NCBI GenBank assembly: GCA_020402945.1
Contig: JADBYQ010000018.1
Coordinates: forward strand, 102,267-166,266
Source of the DNA: Cytophagales bacterium
GTDB lineage: Bacteria; Bacteroidota; Bacteroidia; Cytophagales; Cyclobacteriaceae
DNA length: 64,000 bases
Reading direction: 5' to 3'
In this document: positions 46,235 through 56,597 of the stretch, piece after piece
Layout: every line of letters begins with the position of its first letter
Numbering within the stretch: the stretch's first letter is position 1
Made by a program: the position numbers and the translations under genes
The notes under the pieces: generated by a model
Told to the model about the DNA's origin: nothing
What the model saw: the letters and a program-made list of their open reading frames with translations, nothing else
Databases searched by the model: none

Positions 46235-46978
46235 ATGATCATATCCTTATTGATTCTTTTTTTTGTTGCTCTGATTGCCGGAGGCATCGCTTTCTATATA
46301 CCCAAGATCAACACGGGCACGTACAAACTTTGGCTTGTCTTTGCTGGGGCATATCTTTTTTCTATTACACTCGTTCACATTTTCCCTGAGCTATTTTCAC
46401 ACGGCAGCAATGCTGGCTATATTGGAATTTTCATTTTAATAGGATTTTTTCTTCAACAAGGCCTGGAGTTCTTGTCGAGTGGCGTTGAGCACGGACATAT
46501 TCATGTACACGAAAACAGCCACCAACACCGGGAGTCTTCCGCTATCTTAGTTTTGTTTGCCTTGTGTATCCATGCTTTCTTAGAAGGTGGACTGCTAGCA
46601 CATCCACGCACGGTTACACACCATCATGACTCTAATACGTTGTTATGGGGAATCGTATTGCACAAAGCACCGGAGGCATTCGCCTTAATGTCTGTTTTGC
46701 TGTGTGATTTAAAAAGTAAAAGGAGAGCGTTACTTTTTTTGTTCGTTTTTTCAATGGCCTCTCCGTTAGGCCTTTTTCTTTCCAATTATCTTCTAGCCAA
46801 CGAGTGGATGTCCTCTCAGGCTTTCACATTCTTTTTTGCAGTAGTTAGCGGAAATTTTTTGCACATATCAACGACCATTGTTTTTGAAAGCAGTCTTGAT
46901 CATAAGTTCAATGCCAAAAAAATGGGCGTTGCGATTCTCGCTGCAGCCGTGGCGGTGGCCACGGAATTGTTCTTTTAA
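46235..46978 (+). CDS. ZIP-family metal transporter
   Basis: A 247-residue membrane protein with about eight TM segments, a His-rich loop (HGHIHVHENSHQH, residues ~88-100) and the ZIP metal-site helices IHAFLEGGLLAHP and GIVLHKAPEAFALMSV. It is expected to import zinc or another divalent metal. Selectivity is unknown. A TATCTTTG word at 46168-46175 resembles a -7 element. Confidence 0.88.
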   Translation: MIISLLILFFVALIAGGIAFYIPKINTGTYKLWLVFAGAYLFSITLVHIFPELFSHGSNAGYIGIFILIGFFLQQGLEFLSSGVEHGHIHVHENSHQHRESSAILVLFALCIHAFLEGGLLAHPRTVTHHHDSNTLLWGIVLHKAPEAFALMSVLLCDLKSKRRALLFLFVFSMASPLGLFLSNYLLANEWMSSQAFTFFFAVVSGNFLHISTTIVFESSLDHKFNAKKMGVAILAAAVAVATELFF

Positions 46979-47048
46979 GGAATGAGTAAAAATTTAGCTT
47001 TTGAGTTTTTCAGCTGAATAGCTACATTTCTACCTAATCATTTCTATT

Positions 47049-48932
47049 ATGACTAATTTTCAAGAGTACATGTCTGAGTACACGCAGAGTGTTACTGAAC
47101 CCGAAGAATTTTGGGCTAAACAAGCGGAGCAACTTAGTTGGAGAAAAAAATGGGATGGTGTGCTGGAATACGACTTTCATAAGCCTGAGATGAAGTGGTT
47201 TATTGGCGCGAAGTTGAACATTACAGAAAATTGTATTGATCGCCACTTACCCGCTCATGCCAATCAAATCGCCATTCTTTGGGAGTCAAACGACCCCTCT
47301 GAACCCTCTCGAAAAATTACGTATCAACAACTCTCGGTTGAGGTCAATCGTGCCGCCAACATGCTGAAAGCAAACGGCATACAAAAAGGCGATCGTGTTT
47401 GCATTTACATGCCTATGGTCCCAGAGACAGCCTTTGCTATGTTAGCGTGCGCCAGAGTGGGAGCGGTTCATTCAGTCGTATTTGCCGGTTTTTCGGCTGG
47501 TTCATTGGTCGATCGCATCAACGACAGCAATTGCAAAATGGTGTTAACTGCCGATGGCGCCTATCGCGGAGATAAAAGAATTGATTTGAAATCAATTGTG
47601 GATGAAGCATTGAAGAAATGTCCGTCTGTAGATAAATGCATCGTGCTCAACCGAACCAATCTTTCAGTTTCCATGCAACCCGTTCGTGATCTTTGGTGGC
47701 ACGAAGAGATCAGAAAAACAAGTGACGTTTGTGTAGCCGAAGAGATGGATGCCGAAGACCTGCTCTTTATTCTTTACACCTCAGGCAGCACGGGAAAACC
47801 AAAAGGGATGGTACACACTTGTGGTGGTTATTCCGTGTACACGAATTACACGTTCAAAAATGTATTTCAATACAAAGAAGGTCAAACGTTTTGGTGTACG
47901 GCCGATGTGGGCTGGATTACCGGCCACTCGTATATCATCTATGGTCCTCTTTCAGCTGGCGCCACCACGTTGATATTCGAAGGCGTACCGAGTTGGCCTG
48001 ATATGGGACGGTTTTGGCATGTAATTGAAAAACATAAAGTCAATATTTTTTACACCGCACCTACGGCTATCCGGTCATTGGAAAAAGCACCTCTATCATT
48101 TGTAGAGAAATATGATTTGTCATCGCTACAAGTGTTAGGCAGCGTAGGCGAACCCATCAACGAAGAAGCCTGGCATTGGTATGACAAAAACATCGGCAAA
48201 GGCAACTGCCCCATTGTTGACACGTGGTGGCAAACGGAAACGGGAGGCATTATGATTTCACCCTTGGCGGGAATTACCAAAACGAAACCTGCGTTTGCAA
48301 CACTACCATTGCCGGGCGTGCAGCCCGCCATCATGGATGAAACTGGAAAGGAATTGGAAGGGAATAATGTAGAAGGACGATTGACCATAAAATTTCCCTG
48401 GCCATCGATGGCGCGCACGATTTACGGAGATCATCAGCGGTTCAAAGACACTTATTTCTCAACCTTCCCCGGAAAATATTTTACTGGCGATGGCTGCAAA
48501 CGCGATGAAGAGGGCTACTATCGAATTACAGGGAGGGTCGATGACATCATTATTGTATCGGGTCACAACATGGGCACAGCCGAAATCGAAAGTGCCATTG
48601 ACGAACATTCGGCTGTTTGCGAATCGGCAGTAGTTGGTTTTCCGCATGACATTAAAGGTCAAGGCGTTTATGCATTTGTAGTTACGTACGATCCGGTGCA
48701 TGAACCTGTTCATTTGCGCAATGAAATCAAAGATGTGGTTTCAAAAATTATTGGTCCTATTGCCAAGCCCGATAAAATTCAGTTTGTGAGCGGCTTACCC
48801 AAGACGCGCTCCGGAAAAATCATGCGTAGGATTTTACGTAAAGTAGCTGAGGGTGACACCACTAATTTAGGAGATACAACCACTCTTCTTGATCCGGCTG
48901 TAGTTAATGAAATAAAGGCCGGTGCCATTTGA
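47049..48932 (+). CDS. acs: Acetyl-CoA synthetase
   Basis: Activates acetate to acetyl-CoA via acetyl-AMP. The 627-residue protein shows the Acs N-terminal domain (EEFWAKQAEQLSW), the phosphate loop YTSGSTGKPKGMVHT, the WWQTETGG acetate-pocket motif, the hinge GRVDDIIIVSGHNMGT and the acetylatable lysine in TRSGKIMRRILR. Length is slightly below the usual 650. Confidence 0.96.
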   Translation: MTNFQEYMSEYTQSVTEPEEFWAKQAEQLSWRKKWDGVLEYDFHKPEMKWFIGAKLNITENCIDRHLPAHANQIAILWESNDPSEPSRKITYQQLSVEVNRAANMLKANGIQKGDRVCIYMPMVPETAFAMLACARVGAVHSVVFAGFSAGSLVDRINDSNCKMVLTADGAYRGDKRIDLKSIVDEALKKCPSVDKCIVLNRTNLSVSMQPVRDLWWHEEIRKTSDVCVAEEMDAEDLLFILYTSGSTGKPKGMVHTCGGYSVYTNYTFKNVFQYKEGQTFWCTADVGWITGHSYIIYGPLSAGATTLIFEGVPSWPDMGRFWHVIEKHKVNIFYTAPTAIRSLEKAPLSFVEKYDLSSLQVLGSVGEPINEEAWHWYDKNIGKGNCPIVDTWWQTETGGIMISPLAGITKTKPAFATLPLPGVQPAIMDETGKELEGNNVEGRLTIKFPWPSMARTIYGDHQRFKDTYFSTFPGKYFTGDGCKRDEEGYYRITGRVDDIIIVSGHNMGTAEIESAIDEHSAVCESAVVGFPHDIKGQGVYAFVVTYDPVHEPVHLRNEIKDVVSKIIGPIAKPDKIQFVSGLPKTRSGKIMRRILRKVAEGDTTNLGDTTTLLDPAVVNEIKAGAI

Positions 48933-49012
48933 AACAACGGAACAGCAAATAAATAGCTGGACTTCCAAGTAAATAATTGTTACTTACATTACTATTGTAG
49001 TATTCAAAAAGT

Positions 49013-50587
49013 ATGTGGAATAACAAATTTGTTGGGAAGTTGCTGGTTTTGCCATTGGCAGCATTTTTTATGTCTTGTTTTAATCCGGCTGATTATGAGA
49101 TAAAGAAAATTCAAGCATCCACAAATATCTCTCTTCCTCTGGCGACTGGTTCTTTGTCCATCCAGGATTTTCTGAATAAGCTGGATAACAATGTCGAAGT
49201 TAAAGTGTATCCAGATGGATTGGTTTATTTTCAGTATGTCAAGTCGATCGAGTGGAGTGAGATCAGGAGCCTGTTGGCATTTCCAAGCCAAACTCTTAAT
49301 CTAACTTTTCCGGTAATAGCGGCATCTTTTCCCCCGAGCAACGTTGAAGTTAAGCCGCTTTCTTTGACTTCATCCCTCGAGTTTGCTTTTAGCCCAGAAA
49401 AACTCAAAGAAATACAATTTAAGGGTACTAGTTTAACAGTGAATGTGTCACTTTCTCCAGCGAACCCTAACTTTCCCTTTGAGATAGACATCAAACTACC
49501 GAGTGTTTCTCTAAACGGAATCCCTTTTCAAAAGAGGGTTTCGGGGCAGTCTTCTTTTTTACTGAATGATTATATCGCGTTTTTGAACGATAATAAATTT
49601 TCCGTGGATTTAGGCCTGATTGTAAAGCCTCGCGCCAACACGGTTACAATTCCTGCAGGTTCTTCTTTGAATGTTAGCTTGGCCTTCAGCGGTATAGATT
49701 TTAAATATGTAAAGGGATTTTTGGGAGATCGAACAACGGCTATTCAACCTCAAGTATTCAATGTAGATGCTTTCGGATCTGCACTTGATAAGGCGAAAGT
49801 TTCGTTTGCGGATCCTCGATTTTCTGTTGATGTATTGAACGACTATGGAATTCCAGTGCGATTGACCTTTACATCATTGGAGGCGCGCAAAAAGCCCTCT
49901 AGAGTCTTGTCACTAGTTACGAATCCGGCTAGTCCTATTACTCTTCTTTCCCCTCCCGTCTTAGGCCAACAATCCACCACAAGTCTTTCTATAACAAATG
50001 CGAAGCAGATTACGGATTTGGTTCCAGACGAGTTCTATGTAGCAGGAAATGCCCGAATTAATCAAGGCCTTACTAGCGGCAATAATTTCTGTGCCGATAC
50101 CAGTAAACTTAGACTCAAAATAAAATCCGAAATCCCGCTCTATGGCAGCTTTTCAGGTATAGTGTTGGCAGATACGTTTGATATTGACTTGACTAGCATA
50201 AAAAGCTCCGAAGTAGAAACAGCAGCACTAAAGGCGAAAATTACAAATGAATTGCCACTGGATGCAACCCTACAAATCTATATCGCTGACAGTAAAAGTA
50301 TAATTTCAGATTCTATTTTTACTACTGCCCAGGCGGCCATAGTTGTTGGTAGCAAAGCAAATGCCTTGGGCGAACTACAAACAGCGGGTGTTTATGATAA
50401 GGAGATTTCATTGAACATAGACAAAGTTAACAAACTATTTGCCGCCAAAAAATTAATCGTCAAATCAGTGATGAATACAATAAGAAATTCGAGTGGAGCT
50501 GCCATTGATGTTAAATTTAAAGCCGCGTACAAAATGGATGTAGCAATTGGTTTGAAAACGCAACTAAAAGTTAGTCGTGGTTTATGA
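49013..50587 (+). CDS. Large lipoprotein of unknown function
   Basis: A 524-residue protein with a lipoprotein signal (LPLAAFFMSC, Cys near residue 22). The rest is rich in beta-strand patterns, Ser and Thr, without recognised domains. Its last codons overlap the start of the DUF5723 gene (ATGA), so the two are translationally linked and the lipoprotein may sit on the inner face of the outer membrane near that barrel. Confidence 0.75.
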   Translation: MWNNKFVGKLLVLPLAAFFMSCFNPADYEIKKIQASTNISLPLATGSLSIQDFLNKLDNNVEVKVYPDGLVYFQYVKSIEWSEIRSLLAFPSQTLNLTFPVIAASFPPSNVEVKPLSLTSSLEFAFSPEKLKEIQFKGTSLTVNVSLSPANPNFPFEIDIKLPSVSLNGIPFQKRVSGQSSFLLNDYIAFLNDNKFSVDLGLIVKPRANTVTIPAGSSLNVSLAFSGIDFKYVKGFLGDRTTAIQPQVFNVDAFGSALDKAKVSFADPRFSVDVLNDYGIPVRLTFTSLEARKKPSRVLSLVTNPASPITLLSPPVLGQQSTTSLSITNAKQITDLVPDEFYVAGNARINQGLTSGNNFCADTSKLRLKIKSEIPLYGSFSGIVLADTFDIDLTSIKSSEVETAALKAKITNELPLDATLQIYIADSKSIISDSIFTTAQAAIVVGSKANALGELQTAGVYDKEISLNIDKVNKLFAAKKLIVKSVMNTIRNSSGAAIDVKFKAAYKMDVAIGLKTQLKVSRGL

Positions 50588-51963
50588 AACGTGGCCACTT
50601 TCACTTTTTTGGGGTAATGATTATCGTTTGTATGACAATCAATGCCAACGCTCAGCAGGAGGCAACATTGTACTTCATGAGTTACGTTCCGCAATCTTCT
50701 TACCTGAATCCTGCTTTTATTCCAAAGCAAAAACTCTCAATTGGGATTCCGGGTTCTTCCGTTTTCGTTCAGTATGGAAACAATGGTTTTTCGTATAACG
50801 ATTTCGTGTCAAAGCAGGGTGGAGTAGTTACTGCAGATCTGGATAAATTGTATGGCTCCTTGAAAGACAAAAACTATATTGTTAACGCAACCCAGGCTGA
50901 TCTTTTACGAGTCAACTTTCGACTCACTCCTAAGTTGTTTTTTCTAATAAACGCAACGGCAAAATCTTATAGTAGTGTGATGCTCCCCAAAGAATTAGCG
51001 GGTATTCTTCTGAAAGGAACAACACCTTTGGTTGCCAGTAGTTCATCATTTGCGCTAGAAGGAGAAAGCACTACATATGGTGAATTGGGGGTGGGAGCGG
51101 CCTATCAAGTTAATCCAAAACTTTCGGTGGGTGGCCGAGTAAAGTTTTTGACAGGAATTGTTAGCGGATCCACCGAAAGCGCTAGAGGAAACATCGCACT
51201 GGATAATAACTATGCCGTTACACTTTCAGCAGACGCCAATATTAGAACGTCAGGTATAAAAAATATCGAAAATGGAAAAATAAGTGACTACCTCAAGAAC
51301 AGCGGGTTATCTTTCGATTTGGGTGGTACTTATCGACTACTTAAAAACCTTACTCTTAGCGCAAGTGTTTTGGACATTGGTAGTATCTCGTGGCAAAACG
51401 ACCTAAATGCATATTCACTTGATTCAAGGAAAGCCAATTACACGTTTAAAGGTATAGACCTCCAAAAGGTATTAGACGGTGATGACAATTATTTAACCGC
51501 AGAGGGGGACTCACTCAAAAAGCATTTTACCTTTAAAGAGACCACCACCGCTGGCTATTCAACACTTCTACCGGCAAAAGCATACTTGGGTGGGCGGTAT
51601 AATTTAAAAGAAAGGCTTTCCGTTTGTGCTTTGCTGTTCACTGAGCTGTATCGGGGTAGATTTTTGCCTGGATTTTCAGCTTCCCTCCAGAAAGATTTTG
51701 GAAGATGGGTAAGCACTTCTGTCAGTTATTCAGTAATCAATGGCACCTTTAATAACATCGGTGGAGGCCTTTCTTTAAATCTAGCCCCTGTGCAACTCTA
51801 TTTTGTTGGAGATAATCTTTTAAGCGCACCTTTTTCGATAAACAGCATCCAAAACTTTAACCTAAGATTTGGATTGAACCTGATTTTTGGTGCGGAGAAG
51901 CCTAATAAAAAGGAAACGTATAATTCAGGATCGAAAACAAAGCCAAAAACCAAAAGAAGATGA
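50584..51963 (+). CDS. DUF5723-type outer-membrane protein
   Basis: A 459-residue protein with a signal peptide (ending NANAQ) and the opening segment YFMSYVPQSSYLNPAFIPKQKL typical of DUF5723. Alternating hydrophobic residues and many aromatic strand ends suggest a barrel similar to PorP/PorV-like or FadL-like proteins. It overlaps the upstream lipoprotein by 4 bp. The last 20 residues are Lys-rich and probably extra to the barrel. Confidence 0.75.
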   Translation: MKRGHFHFFGVMIIVCMTINANAQQEATLYFMSYVPQSSYLNPAFIPKQKLSIGIPGSSVFVQYGNNGFSYNDFVSKQGGVVTADLDKLYGSLKDKNYIVNATQADLLRVNFRLTPKLFFLINATAKSYSSVMLPKELAGILLKGTTPLVASSSSFALEGESTTYGELGVGAAYQVNPKLSVGGRVKFLTGIVSGSTESARGNIALDNNYAVTLSADANIRTSGIKNIENGKISDYLKNSGLSFDLGGTYRLLKNLTLSASVLDIGSISWQNDLNAYSLDSRKANYTFKGIDLQKVLDGDDNYLTAEGDSLKKHFTFKETTTAGYSTLLPAKAYLGGRYNLKERLSVCALLFTELYRGRFLPGFSASLQKDFGRWVSTSVSYSVINGTFNNIGGGLSLNLAPVQLYFVGDNLLSAPFSINSIQNFNLRFGLNLIFGAEKPNKKETYNSGSKTKPKTKRR

Positions 51964-52003
51964 ACGGACATTTTCGTTAATTTTGGTAAAATGTTTTAAT
52001 ACT

Positions 52004-52363
52004 ATGGCAATGGACATCACAGGTAAGGTGGTCAACCTTCTCCCGCTGCAAACAGGTCAGGGGAAAAATGGCGTTTGGAAAAAACAAGAGTTTATTTTAG
52101 AAACTCCGGGTCAATATCCTAAGAAAGTGTGCCTTTCACTCTGGGGCGAAAAAGTAGACGAAATTAAATTGACTCCCGGTGAAACCATCACAGCTTCGGT
52201 CAATGTTGAGAGCCGCGAATACAATGGCCGCTGGTATACCGATGTGCGGGCTTGGAAAGTGGCGAAAGGGTCGGGGGCAAGTAATGGCCGATCGGACGGT
52301 CCACCCGTAGGCGAGGAACCATTTACCCCGGATGCTAGCGCTACAGACGATCTGCCATTTTAA
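52004..52363 (+). CDS. DUF3127 OB-fold protein with SSB-like tail
   Basis: A 119-residue protein from the ATG at 52004; the longer frame overlaps the upstream gene and is unlikely. The core (MDITGKVVNLLPLQTGQGKNG ... KKVCLSLWGEKVDEI ... GRWYTDVRAWKV) is the DUF3127 family, compatible with an OB fold. A Gly/Ser-rich spacer ends in the acidic tip DDLPF, close to the DDDIPF tip of single-stranded-DNA-binding protein. A role in DNA metabolism is likely but unproven. Confidence 0.82.
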   Translation: MAMDITGKVVNLLPLQTGQGKNGVWKKQEFILETPGQYPKKVCLSLWGEKVDEIKLTPGETITASVNVESREYNGRWYTDVRAWKVAKGSGASNGRSDGPPVGEEPFTPDASATDDLPF

Positions 52364-52385
52364 CAAACATGCCTTAAAAATAAGA

Positions 52386-52406
52386 AACCCGGCTCATCAC
52401 CGGGTT
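52386..52406. terminator. Terminator between DUF3127 and nrdA genes
   Basis: A 7-bp stem (AACCCGG and CCGGGTT) with a 7-nt loop. On the minus strand it is followed by a T-rich run (TTCTTATTTTT), so it mainly serves nrdA; on the plus strand it may serve the DUF3127 gene. Confidence 0.7.
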
Positions 52407-52446
52407 CTCTTCTGAATTCTATATTCTAACTTCTGTATTCTTTTGG

Positions 52447-54909
52447 TTAACTCCCACACGCCTCACACGCATCCGGATTGTCCAATGAGCAGGCCATGTC
52501 GGCACGCTTCTGGTCGTAATCCGCTAGTGGCAGTTGTTCGTATTGGATAGCCTGCTGATTTTCGGCAACGGCCACCGATTGTACGGCCATAAGGGGTTCA
52601 GCTACCGTTGCAGTTACTTCAGCAATGGTTGGCTCTAGTGCAGACTTATCTAACGTGAACTTGATCGCATCCGCAGCAGCGGTAGAGCGCAAGTAGTACA
52701 TACCTGTCTTCAATCCTTTCTTCCAGGCATAGAAATGCATAGATGTCAACTTACCGAAGTTAGGATCGGTCAAGTGTATGTTCAAACTTTGGCTTTGGCA
52801 GATGTAAGCACCGCGGTCGGCACTCATGTCAATGATCGCCTTTTGCGAGATCTCCCAAACTGTTTTGTAGATGTCTTTAATGTTTTGGGGAATCTCTGGT
52901 ATAGCCTGTACAGAGCCATTGGTTGAAATCAACTTTTGGCGCATGGTCTCGCTCCACAAACCAGCACTGATCAAGTCTTTCATCAAGTGCTTATTAGCAA
53001 TAATGAACTCACCAGATAAAGTTCTGCGTGTGTAAATGTTTGACGTGTAAGGCTCAAAACACTCATTGTTTCCTAAAATTTGAGAAGTAGACGCAGTTGG
53101 CATAGGGGCGAGCAACAGCGAGTTGCGGGCACCGTGTTGTTTTACTTCGCGTTTCAAATTTTCCCAATCCCAACGTCCGCTATCGGGAGTAACACCCCAC
53201 ATATCAAATTGGAAAATTCCTTTTGAAATGGGCGAACCTTTGAAAGTTTCGTAGGCACCATCTTTCTTCGCCAATTCCATGGAAGCTTCCATGGCCGCGA
53301 AGTAGATCGTTTCGTGGATGTGTTTATTCAAGCCACGCGCTTCTGGAGAATCGAAAGGCATACGCAATAAAATAAACGCGTCCGCTAATCCTTGTACACC
53401 AATGCCGATTGGGCGGTGGCGCATATTAGAGTTTTTTGCCTCAATCACCGGATAGTAATTGACATCAATTACTTTATTCAAATTACGGGTAATCACCTTG
53501 GTGATTTCGTACAACTTTTGGTGATCGAATTTTCCATCGTCAGTAACAAACTTGGGCAACGCTATCGATGCCAGGTTACAGACCGCTACCTCGTCAGGCG
53601 AGGTGTACTCGATAATCTCTGTACACAAGTTACTTGACTTAATAGTGCCCAAATGCTTTTGGTTAGACTTGCGGTTGGCCGCGTCCTTATAAAGCATATA
53701 GGGTGTGCCCGTCTCGATTTGAGCCTCCAGTATTTCAAACCACAGATCTTGTGCTTTTACTTGCTTGCGGTACTTTCCTTCTTTTTCGTATTTCTCATAC
53801 AAGCGCTCAAAATCTTCGCCCCAGCAATCGGCCAAACCTGGTGCTTCGTTCGGGCAGAAGAGAGACCACATTTCATTGTCTTCAATTCGCTTCATGAACA
53901 AATCCGGAATCCACATCGCATAGAAAAGATCACGTGCTCGCATCTCTTCTTTGCCGTGGTTTTTCTTTAGTTCAAGGAAATCAAACACATCTGCATGCCA
54001 AGGCTCTAGATAGATTGCAAAGCTACCTTTGCGTTTACCACCGCCTTGGTCAACATAGCGTGCTGTCATGTCGAAGTTTCTCAACATGGGCACGATTCCA
54101 TTGGATGTTCCGCCTGTTCCTTTAATATAAGAGCCTTTTGCCCGCACATTGTGAATGCTAAGACCAATACCGCCAGCTGATTGCGAAATCTTGGCGGTTT
54201 GTTTTAAGGTGTCATAGATGCCATCAATGCTGTCGTCTTTCATCGTGAGCAAGAAGCAAGACGAAAGTTGAGGCTTCGGAGTGCCGGCATTGAAGAGTGT
54301 AGGAGTGGCATGAGTGAACCACTTCTCTGACAACAAATTGTAGGTTTCAATAGCTGCGGGAATATCTTCTCCATGGATGCCAATCGCTACACGCATCAAT
54401 AAGTGCTGAGGGCGTTCAACTACTTTGCCGTCTACCTTCATCAAGTACGAGCGCTCCAAGGTTTTAAACCCAAAGAAGTCGTAGCTAAAGTCGCGGTCAT
54501 ATAATACGGCTTCGTCTAGCTCAGCCGCATTTTCATGAATTACTTTCCATGTTTCTTTTGAAATCAGCGGAGCGTTCTCACCCGTTTTGGGATCCACGTA
54601 AGTGTACAATCTCTTCATCGTGTTAGAGAAGGACTTACTGGTCACCTTGTGCAAGTTAGAAACCGCAATACGGGCAGCCAACTTGGCAAAATCTGGATGC
54701 CTGGTCGTCATCGAAGCGGCAATTTCCGCTGCGAGGTTGTCCAGTTCTATGGTGGAGACACCATCATACAAGCCATTGATAACTTTCATCGCCACCTCTA
54801 CCGGGTTGACAAATTTGGGATCTAAACCGTAGCAGAGTTTTTCAATGCGGGCAGTGATTTTATCAAACTTCACGGACTCCCGGTGTCCGTCACGTTTTAA
54901 TACGAGCAT
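52447..54909 (-). CDS. nrdA: Ribonucleotide reductase class Ia, large subunit
   Basis: Reduces ribonucleoside diphosphates. The 820-residue protein has an N-terminal ATP-cone (residues 1-90), the active-site cysteine segments [10 protein letters not shown] and [11 protein letters not shown], the [12 protein letters not shown] loop, the [17 protein letters not shown] motif and the C-terminal redox pair CEACGS. The ATP-cone indicates dATP control. It follows nrdB by 59 bp on the same strand. Confidence 0.97.
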   Translation of the reverse strand: MLVLKRDGHRESVKFDKITARIEKLCYGLDPKFVNPVEVAMKVINGLYDGVSTIELDNLAAEIAASMTTRHPDFAKLAARIAVSNLHKVTSKSFSNTMKRLYTYVDPKTGENAPLISKETWKVIHENAAELDEAVLYDRDFSYDFFGFKTLERSYLMKVDGKVVERPQHLLMRVAIGIHGEDIPAAIETYNLLSEKWFTHATPTLFNAGTPKPQLSSCFLLTMKDDSIDGIYDTLKQTAKISQSAGGIGLSIHNVRAKGSYIKGTGGTSNGIVPMLRNFDMTARYVDQGGGKRKGSFAIYLEPWHADVFDFLELKKNHGKEEMRARDLFYAMWIPDLFMKRIEDNEMWSLFCPNEAPGLADCWGEDFERLYEKYEKEGKYRKQVKAQDLWFEILEAQIETGTPYMLYKDAANRKSNQKHLGTIKSSNLCTEIIEYTSPDEVAVCNLASIALPKFVTDDGKFDHQKLYEITKVITRNLNKVIDVNYYPVIEAKNSNMRHRPIGIGVQGLADAFILLRMPFDSPEARGLNKHIHETIYFAAMEASMELAKKDGAYETFKGSPISKGIFQFDMWGVTPDSGRWDWENLKREVKQHGARNSLLLAPMPTASTSQILGNNECFEPYTSNIYTRRTLSGEFIIANKHLMKDLISAGLWSETMRQKLISTNGSVQAIPEIPQNIKDIYKTVWEISQKAIIDMSADRGAYICQSQSLNIHLTDPNFGKLTSMHFYAWKKGLKTGMYYLRSTAAADAIKFTLDKSALEPTIAEVTATVAEPLMAVQSVAVAENQQAIQYEQLPLADYDQKRADMACSLDNPDACEACGS

Positions 54910-54968
54910 GTTAATAAAGGGTGTAAGGTTGTAAAAAAACTAGTTTAAAAAATGGTGAAACGAATATA

Positions 54969-55958
54969 TCAAAAATCTTCGTTCAGTGAAAACTTTGGTG
55001 ATGTTTCTTTTTCCATACTGTTCATCACGCCAGCTTTCTGGTATTCGGCTACTCTCTTTTCAAAGAAATTTGTTTTTCCTCGCAAAGAGATCATGTCCAT
55101 AAAGTCAAATGGATTAGTGGCACCGTAAATTTTCTTGCCCACCAACTCGTCCAGCAAACGATCCGCAACAAATTCAATGTACTGGCGCATCTGGGCTGCG
55201 TTCATGCCAATTAAATTTACTGGCAATGCATCAGTAACAAATTCTTTCTCGATTTCCACAGCATCTTTGATAATTGCAATCACACTCTCTTCAGGCAACT
55301 TGTTTACCACATGCTTGGTGTACAAATGGCAGGCAAAATCGCAATGCAAGCCTTCATCGCGGGATATCAATTCGTTCGAGAATGTTAAACCCGGCATCAA
55401 GCCACGTTTCTTCAGCCAGAAAATCGAACAGAACGATCCGGAAAAGAAAATCCCCTCTACCGCAGCAAAAGCGACCAGCCTTTCTTGAAAGCTTCCCTTA
55501 TCTATCCAACGCAAAGCCCAATCTGCCTTTTTCTTTACGCAGTCCATCGTTTCGATCGCGTGAAAAAGTTTGTCTTTTTCTTTTGGGTCTTTGACGTAGG
55601 TGTCTATTAATAATGAATATGTTTCCGAGTGAATATTCTCAATCGCAATTTGAAAGCCATAAAAAAACTTGGCTTCTGTATATTGTACTTCACCCACAAA
55701 GTGTTCCGCCAAGTTTTCGTTGACAATACCATCACTGGCGGCAAAAAAAGCAAGAACATGTGTAATGAAATGGCGCTCTCCATCATTTAGGTTGAGCCAA
55801 TCTTTCATATCCTGCCCTAGATCAATCTCTTCGGCAGTCCAAAAACTGGCTTCGGCCTGCTTATAGTACTTCCAGATGTCGTGTTGTCGGATGGGGAAGA
55901 GAACGAAACGATCTTTGTTCTCCTTTAAGATGGGTTCTTCGCGTAAAGGTTGGGTCAT
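54969..55958 (-). CDS. nrdB: Ribonucleotide reductase class Ia, small subunit
   Basis: The 329-residue diiron-tyrosyl radical subunit. The radical tyrosine lies in [15 protein letters not shown], nearly identical to the eukaryotic R2 segment; iron ligands are in the surrounding helices ([30 protein letters not shown]). The C-terminal tail FSLNEDF is the expected docking peptide for NrdA. First gene of nrdB-nrdA. Confidence 0.97.
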   Translation of the reverse strand: MTQPLREEPILKENKDRFVLFPIRQHDIWKYYKQAEASFWTAEEIDLGQDMKDWLNLNDGERHFITHVLAFFAASDGIVNENLAEHFVGEVQYTEAKFFYGFQIAIENIHSETYSLLIDTYVKDPKEKDKLFHAIETMDCVKKKADWALRWIDKGSFQERLVAFAAVEGIFFSGSFCSIFWLKKRGLMPGLTFSNELISRDEGLHCDFACHLYTKHVVNKLPEESVIAIIKDAVEIEKEFVTDALPVNLIGMNAAQMRQYIEFVADRLLDELVGKKIYGATNPFDFMDMISLRGKTNFFEKRVAEYQKAGVMNSMEKETSPKFSLNEDF

Positions 55959-56311
55959 TTAGATAAGGTGGTTAGAGTATAATTTAAAAAGACATTGTTA
56001 AACATAAAAAGTTTTCAATGCCTTCTCGTTTTTCAAGTTTATTTTTTGTCAGCGGCCTGCAATTAATTCCATTACAGAACTTTTCAGAGCCGCATCGACA
56101 AATAACTAAAATGCACAAGAGAAATCAAAGAGTCAAAATTGACTAAAAAGACACATATGATCGGCCAGGTTTTTATAAGTATTTGGTATCTAGCCCTTTC
56201 AAATTTCTGGTGTCAATTATTAGATTAGATCAAATAAATAAAATTATTAATTAGCTTTTGTTAAAGTTTCGTTTGTATAAAAATTCTATTGGGTTTGATC
56301 AGATATTGTTA
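55959..56311. other. Non-coding region upstream of nrdB
   Basis: About 350 bp, AT-rich, without a supported ORF. It must hold the nrdBA promoter (minus strand), but no clear TAnnTTTG was found. It contains one copy (56095-56132) of a direct repeat whose partner lies at 56559-56597. Confidence 0.6.
56095..56132. repeat. Direct repeat, copy A
   Basis: Begins TCGACAAATAACTAAAATGC; matches copy B at 56559-56597 with three substitutions and one 1-nt gap, same orientation, 464 bp apart. The two copies enclose the candidate structured RNA. Confidence 0.75.
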
Positions 56312-56325
56312 TAAACTTGAACTCT

Positions 56326-56524
56326 GGAAAAAGAAAAGGAGGTGCTTGCGACACCCCCTCCAGAATTAGATTGGTTAATGAACCAATCTTTATCTATCCT
56401 AAGTAAGAATATTTGAAGAACAGACTGATGGGATCTGTTCAAATAATCTGCGCATAAATTGACGCGGTTCCTTAGGACTCTTCAACAACCAAAAAGAATG
56501 AGGCTTCGGAGCCTCTTTTTTTTT
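56326..56524 (+). ncRNA. Candidate structured small RNA
   Basis: About 200 nt with four hairpins: 56338-56361 (GGAGGTG stem), 56368-56389 (9-bp perfect AGATTGGTT stem, AATG loop), a larger arm closed by TCCTAAG/CTTAGGA (56397-56403 with 56471-56477) enclosing GAACAGA/TCTGTTC, and a terminator at 56500-56524. A TTG-N20-TAAACTTG element at 56289-56319 could be its promoter. The length and the large closed arm with a bubble recall 6S RNA, but the two 5' hairpins do not, so no family is assigned. Confidence 0.5.
56500..56524 (+). terminator. Rho-independent terminator
   Basis: A perfect 6-bp stem GAGGCT/AGCCTC with a TCGG tetraloop, followed by nine T. No protein-coding gene precedes it on the plus strand, which is the main reason to propose an RNA gene upstream. 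Confidence 0.88.
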
Positions 56525-56558
56525 GACCAATTTTACCCTCCTTCTTTCATTATCCTTG

Positions 56559-56597
56559 TCGACAAATAACCAAAATGCATAAGAGAATTCAAAAGAG
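56559..56597. repeat. Direct repeat, copy B
   Basis: Partner of the copy at 56095-56132. A short minus-strand frame across this region (56399-56668) was not accepted as a gene. Confidence 0.75.

Noticed and set aside
51887..52003. Longer start for the DUF3127 protein
   Set aside because: It overlaps the DUF5723 gene in another frame; the family core begins at the ATG at 52004.
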